From Skermanella mucosa (GTDB lineage Bacteria > Pseudomonadota > Alphaproteobacteria > Azospirillales > Azospirillaceae), in contig NZ_CP086106.1 of the NCBI RefSeq assembly GCF_016765655.2, positions 3,158,501 to 3,222,500 of the forward strand: DNA of 64,000 nt, read 5' to 3'. The position numbers and the translations under genes were made by a program. Shown here one piece after another: positions 59,894 through 64,000 of this stretch. Each line of letters opens with the position of its first letter. Positions within the stretch are counted from its first letter, which is position 1. The notes beneath the pieces were generated by a model. That model made no database searches, had not been told where the DNA came from, and was given only the letters and a program-made list of their open reading frames with translations.

Positions 59894-62482
59894 ATGAAGC
59901 TCAAGACCACCATCGCCGCTGGATATTTCACGGTCATCGGCCTTGTGGCGGTGGTCGGTGTGGTGGGATTGCTCGGCCTTTACCGCTATGCCGAGTCGGT
60001 CGAGCACGGGACATCCGCGACGCGGCTTTCCCTCGCCCTTGGGGAGGTCAGGGCGCTGGAATGGAGCGCGCTGCGGGGCGATCTCTCGGCATCGGACGAG
60101 GCGAAGCGGCGGCTGGTGTCGATCATCGAGCAGTTCGCCCAGGGCGGCATGTTGGCCGAGCAGGCCTCGGCCGACCGGTACGCGCAGGCGTTCCGCGCCT
60201 TCGTCGATGTCGAGGAGAAGCTGCTCCAGGGCGACGCGGCGATCGGGCGGTCCGTCCAGCAGCTCGGGATGCTGTCGGACCAGATCGTCACCGCCCAGGT
60301 CAAGCTCGCCCGAGCGGCCGGGAACGACCTGGACGAGGCGGAGACGGCGGCCCGGCAGGCGAGCACGATGGCCGACCTCGTCCTGACGATCCGCGACGGC
60401 GTGATCGAGGCCCAACTGGCCGAGATGGCTTTCCTCAACCATCCCGATAGCAGCGAGATCACCCCGGCGCTGGAAGCGCTCAGCCTCGCCGCCGAACGGA
60501 CGTCCGCCATGCCGCCGGAAGATGCCGGCCCCGCCTTCTCGATCATCGAGGCCTACGCGATCTCGATCGGCGAGACCTCGGCGGCCTATGCCGGTTACGA
60601 GAGCTACCGGGAGGTGATCTTCCGCCTGCTGAAGGAGATGGACGACATCCATGCCGGCCTGCCCGCCGATACGGAACCCTCGATCCGGGCGGAAGCGGGC
60701 GACCTGACCGCCTGGGCTTGGCGCGCCCGTGCCACCGGGGTAATCGAAGACGGCGCGGCGGTGCCCGTGATCACCCACCCCGAACTCGACGAAATGAAGA
60801 CCCTGGCGCTTGAGGTGATCGACCTGACCCGCCAGATGGCGGTCGCCCGCGCCGAACTGCTTCAGCTTTCCGCGATCGACGAGGCCCAGTCGCGCGGCAT
60901 CGCCTCGACCATGGAATCGATCAAGGAGCGCTACGTCGGCATCCGGACCGCGGCCGAAACCCGGGCGATCCAGGCCCGGTCCGCATTCGCCAACGCCATG
61001 ACCGCCGCCGACCGCGGCCGGCAGATCCGGACCGCGGCGCTTCAGATAGCCCTCGCCCTGTCCGACCTTTCTTCCGGCAAGCGGGAGGTGCTGCGGGAAG
61101 AGATCGCGGGAACGCTCGCGCGGGTCGTAGGACATCTCGACGAGATCGCCCGGCTGACCGGCGACAGCGACCTGATCTCCAGGATGCGCAGCCTGCTGCC
61201 CCCCCTCGAACAGAGCTTCGTGTCCCAGATCGAACTTCAGGCAAGCGCCGTGCGCTTGGCGCGCGACATGAACGCCGCCGCCGTGGAGGCATCGAGCCAA
61301 TCGCGAGCCCTGTCCGAGACCGGATTGGCGGCGGCCGAGGAAGGCAAGCGGAATTCGGTCGCGATCATCATGACGACCTTGGCGATCGCCATCGCCGCCG
61401 CCCTCGCCTTCGCCCTGATCCTCGGCCGCTACGTCTCGGGCGGCATCTCGCGCATGAGCGGGGCGATGGATGCGATCGCCCACGGAATGCTGGAGACCGA
61501 GATCCCCAACCAGGGTGAAAAGGGCGAGCTGGGGCAGATGGCCAACTCGCTGGTCGCCTTCAAGGACAATGCGCGCCGGAGGATCCAGGCCGAAGCCAGT
61601 GCCGAAAGTGCCCGCATGCAGGCCGACTCCGAACGGCGCCAAGTGCTCGGCGACCTGGCCCAGACCTGCGAGAGCCGGCTGCTGCCCTTGGCCCAGCAGG
61701 TATCCACCGCGTCGCGTCAGCAGCTCGACGACGCCCGCCAGTTGCTCGAGGTCGCCGAACAGGCGATGAAGCGGTCCGAGACCGTGGCCGACGAAGCCGG
61801 CATGACGGGGCGCAACCTGGGGGCGGTCGCGTCGGCGACGGAGGAGATGGCCGCGTCCATCGCGGGCATCGCCGAGAACATGCTGTCCACCGCCGGCCTC
61901 GCGCGCCGCAGCGTCACCGAGGCGGACCGGGTCCGCGCCGACCTGGAGAGCCTGGTGAGGGTCGCCCAGGGGGTCGGTGACGTGGTGCTGCTGATCCGCG
62001 ACATTTCCGAGCAGACCAACCTGCTGGCTCTCAACGCCACGATCGAGGCGGCGCGGGCCGGGGAGGCCGGCAAGGGCTTCGCCGTCGTCGCCAACGAGGT
62101 GAAGAACCTGGCCTCCCAGGCGGCCCGCGCGACAGAGGAAATCTCCGCCCGGATCGACGGCATCCGCCATGAAACCCTGAACGCGACCGAAGCGATCCGG
62201 GGCATCTCCTCGATCATCGAGCAGATGGATGTCGCGACCGGGTCGGTCGCCGGTGCCGTCGAGCAGCAGCGCAGCGCCACGCGCGAGATCGCCCAGACCA
62301 CCCAGAACGTCTCGGGCAGCGTCGACCGAATCGGCAGCGACATCGCGATGGTCAGCGACCATGCCCGCGAGACGGAGACGGTCGCCCGCGAACTGCAGCG
62401 GGCTGCCGAACGTCTGGGCGGCGAGGCGACGGAAATGGAACGTACCGTTAACGATTTCATCGCCTCTATCAGGTCAATCTGA
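59894..62482 (+). CDS. Methyl-accepting chemotaxis protein (large periplasmic domain)
   Basis: This membrane chemoreceptor has 862 residues. The first membrane segment is at about 8-29. A very long, mostly helical periplasmic region of about 455 residues follows, to the second membrane segment at about 488-512. A HAMP domain (RMSGAMDAIAHGMLETEI onward) leads to the signalling domain, with its tip near 708-728 ([20 protein letters not shown]). No CheR pentapeptide is seen at the C-terminus. The ligand domain is about double the usual size, suggesting tandem helical bundles. A palindrome ATATCCGGATAT lies upstream at 59752-59763. Confidence 0.93.
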   Translation: MKLKTTIAAGYFTVIGLVAVVGVVGLLGLYRYAESVEHGTSATRLSLALGEVRALEWSALRGDLSASDEAKRRLVSIIEQFAQGGMLAEQASADRYAQAFRAFVDVEEKLLQGDAAIGRSVQQLGMLSDQIVTAQVKLARAAGNDLDEAETAARQASTMADLVLTIRDGVIEAQLAEMAFLNHPDSSEITPALEALSLAAERTSAMPPEDAGPAFSIIEAYAISIGETSAAYAGYESYREVIFRLLKEMDDIHAGLPADTEPSIRAEAGDLTAWAWRARATGVIEDGAAVPVITHPELDEMKTLALEVIDLTRQMAVARAELLQLSAIDEAQSRGIASTMESIKERYVGIRTAAETRAIQARSAFANAMTAADRGRQIRTAALQIALALSDLSSGKREVLREEIAGTLARVVGHLDEIARLTGDSDLISRMRSLLPPLEQSFVSQIELQASAVRLARDMNAAAVEASSQSRALSETGLAAAEEGKRNSVAIIMTTLAIAIAAALAFALILGRYVSGGISRMSGAMDAIAHGMLETEIPNQGEKGELGQMANSLVAFKDNARRRIQAEASAESARMQADSERRQVLGDLAQTCESRLLPLAQQVSTASRQQLDDARQLLEVAEQAMKRSETVADEAGMTGRNLGAVASATEEMAASIAGIAENMLSTAGLARRSVTEADRVRADLESLVRVAQGVGDVVLLIRDISEQTNLLALNATIEAARAGEAGKGFAVVANEVKNLASQAARATEEISARIDGIRHETLNATEAIRGISSIIEQMDVATGSVAGAVEQQRSATREIAQTTQNVSGSVDRIGSDIAMVSDHARETETVARELQRAAERLGGEATEMERTVNDFIASIRSI

Positions 62483-62563
62483 TGCCGCATGGAGTGTCGG
62501 GGCGTTGATCGTCCCGACGCGACGTGGCGAAGCGTCGGATTTCCTTTGGCAGCACTCTTCAGC

Positions 62564-64000
62564 ATGACTTCAGCACTTCTGTCGAACCATCCTCCGGGCC
62601 ATGACTTCATGGTGATGGGTCATGATCCCTATCTCGTGATCCTCGCCGGCGTGATCTCCCTTTTCTCCTGCTATACCGCGTTGACCCTGCTGGCCCATGC
62701 ACGGGGCGCCGCGGACGCAAAGCCGGGCAATCGGCCAGCCTTCCGGTGGCCGCAGAGATGGGCATGGTGCGCCGCCGCTGGTTCGGTCGCCGGTTGCGGA
62801 GCATGGGCTACGCATTTCGTCGCCATGCTGGCCTGGCTGCCCGGCGTCCAGATCGGATACGACCTGAAGCTGACGCTGCTGTCGATCGTCGTCGCGATCG
62901 CCGGCGCGGGGCTGGGCTTCTCCCTTGCTCTGCCTCGGCATGCATTCGCCATGCGGGGCGGTGCCATCACGGGCGCCGCCGTGGCCGCCATGCATTTCAT
63001 CGGCATGGCGGCGATCCATGCGCCGGCCCGGCTCTCCTACGGCTTCCTGGAAGTCGGCGTCTCGGTGGCGCTGAGCGTCGGCCTCGGCATGGCGGCGTTC
63101 CACCTTATCGCCCGTCCGGGAGCGTCGCGTCGGTACCTTGGCACGCTGACCTTGGCCGCCGCGATCTGCAGCCTGCATTTCACGGCGATGCTGGGCGTCA
63201 CGGTCGAACCGGATTCTTCCACGGCAATACCGGACTATGTGATCGCGCCGCGGTCCCTGGCCATAGCCGTGGCGGCGGTGACCATCACCATCATCACCTT
63301 CGGCCTCGCCGGCTCGCTCCTCGACCAGCATCTCGCGTCCCGGGCCGAGCGTGAGGCAAGGCGCCTGCGCCGCTACGTCGCGGAACTGGAGGCGACCCAG
63401 CGGGAGCTGCGGTCCACCGCCCGCGACCTGACCGAGGCGCTCGATGCCGCCGCCGCCGCGAGCCAGGCGAAGTCGCAATTCCTCGCCACCATGAGCCACG
63501 AGTTGCGCACGCCGCTGAACGCGGTGATCGGCTTCGCCGACCTGATGGTCAAGGAAGCATACGGGCCGCTGGGAGACGAACGATACCGTGACTACTCGGG
63601 CATCATCCGGGACAGCGGCTCCCATCTTCTCAGCCTGATCAACGATGTGCTCGACATATCCAAGCTCGACGCCAACCGGCTCGAACTGGTCGAAGACACG
63701 GTGGATGTCCGCCGGATGCTGACCGACGCCGTGCAGATGATCAGCGGGCAGGCCGACAAGGCGCAGCTGACTCTTTCCTGCCGACCGCCGTCGCCCGGCG
63801 TCCGGCTCCGCGCCGATGCCCGCCGGATGCGGCAGATCCTGTTGAACCTGCTGTCGAACGCCGTCAAGTTCACGCCGTCCGGCGGGTCCATCAGCATCAC
63901 CGCGGAATCCTGCGGCGAAGGTTTCGAGATCGCCATCCGGGACACGGGGATCGGCATCGCCTCGGACGACATCCCGATCGCCCTGGAGCGGTTCGGCCAG
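62564..64000 (+). CDS. MHYT-domain membrane histidine kinase (partial, runs off window)
   Basis: This is a sensor kinase with 479 codons inside the window; the frame is open to the last base. Residues about 20-260 form a seven-helix MHYT sensor: motifs THFVAM (H84), MHFIGM (H144) and LHFTAM (H205) carry the putative metal (copper) ligands proposed for MHYT domains. A coiled linker at about 265-300 leads to the HisKA domain with phospho-acceptor H312 in TMSHELRTPL. The ATPase domain shows N432 in LLSNAVKFT and DTGIGI near 460. A receiver domain or other output could follow beyond the window. The start ATG has no strong ribosome site. Confidence 0.9.
   Translation, partial: MTSALLSNHPPGHDFMVMGHDPYLVILAGVISLFSCYTALTLLAHARGAADAKPGNRPAFRWPQRWAWCAAAGSVAGCGAWATHFVAMLAWLPGVQIGYDLKLTLLSIVVAIAGAGLGFSLALPRHAFAMRGGAITGAAVAAMHFIGMAAIHAPARLSYGFLEVGVSVALSVGLGMAAFHLIARPGASRRYLGTLTLAAAICSLHFTAMLGVTVEPDSSTAIPDYVIAPRSLAIAVAAVTITIITFGLAGSLLDQHLASRAEREARRLRRYVAELEATQRELRSTARDLTEALDAAAAASQAKSQFLATMSHELRTPLNAVIGFADLMVKEAYGPLGDERYRDYSGIIRDSGSHLLSLINDVLDISKLDANRLELVEDTVDVRRMLTDAVQMISGQADKAQLTLSCRPPSPGVRLRADARRMRQILLNLLSNAVKFTPSGGSISITAESCGEGFEIAIRDTGIGIASDDIPIALERFGQ

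Noticed and set aside
59876-62362. Open frame of 828 codons on the minus strand
   Set aside because: Antisense to the large chemoreceptor gene, with shadow composition.

Overview
This is high-GC alphaproteobacterial chromosome. The gene content and order point to the Rhodospirillales, most likely the Azospirillum/Skermanella group. The reasons are a full 14-gene nuo cluster with separate nuoC and nuoD, a single-type LolC/E permease, a short ProRS without the bacterial editing insertion, a linked glnB-glnA pair and many chemoreceptors. The genus is inferred from gene order alone. No insertion sequence, prophage or CRISPR array was seen.

1-35 kb, almost all minus strand, is a conserved housekeeping block. 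Read in the direction of transcription, from high to low coordinates, it holds: nnr (NADPHX repair), malonyl-CoA decarboxylase, a small unknown gene, tRNA-Leu, tig, clpP, clpX, lon, hupB, tRNA-Val, tRNA-Asp, nuoA-B-C-D-E-F-G-H-I-J-K-L-M-N, birA, coaX, rnj, mce, a DUF1467 protein, tag, a BMP-family binding protein, proS, lolC and lolD (cut by the window edge). Protein folding and turnover (tig-clpP-clpX-lon) therefore sits beside complex I, whose gene string runs into biotin ligase, CoA synthesis and RNase J with start/stop overlaps.

35-41 kb, mostly plus strand, is nitrogen control: a good sigma-54 promoter, glnB, glnA and a strong terminator. A tungstate-type uptake set follows (ATPase, binding protein, HTH plus binding-domain regulator) that has no permease. 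tRNA-His and tRNA-Asn flank this part.

41-52 kb is mixed. It holds a DUF188 protein, two small secreted proteins, an acyl-CoA dehydrogenase with an SDR oxidoreductase, a DsbA-like protein, mfd with sdhE, and a chemoreceptor next to a lone TRAP-type binding protein.

52-59 kb is the most accessory-looking part: a ureide/cyclic-amide catabolic cluster. A FadR-type regulator is divergent from an amino-acid-type ABC binding protein and permease, an AllA-family protein, a cysteine-desulfurase-like PLP enzyme and a dihydropyrimidinase. A convergent polysaccharide-deacetylase/PuuE-like gene with a tiny coupled gene lies beyond. A perfect inverted repeat in the divergent promoter region is the probable operator.

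59-64 kb carries a small secreted protein, a second large chemoreceptor and the first 479 codons of a membrane MHYT-domain histidine kinase that runs off the window.
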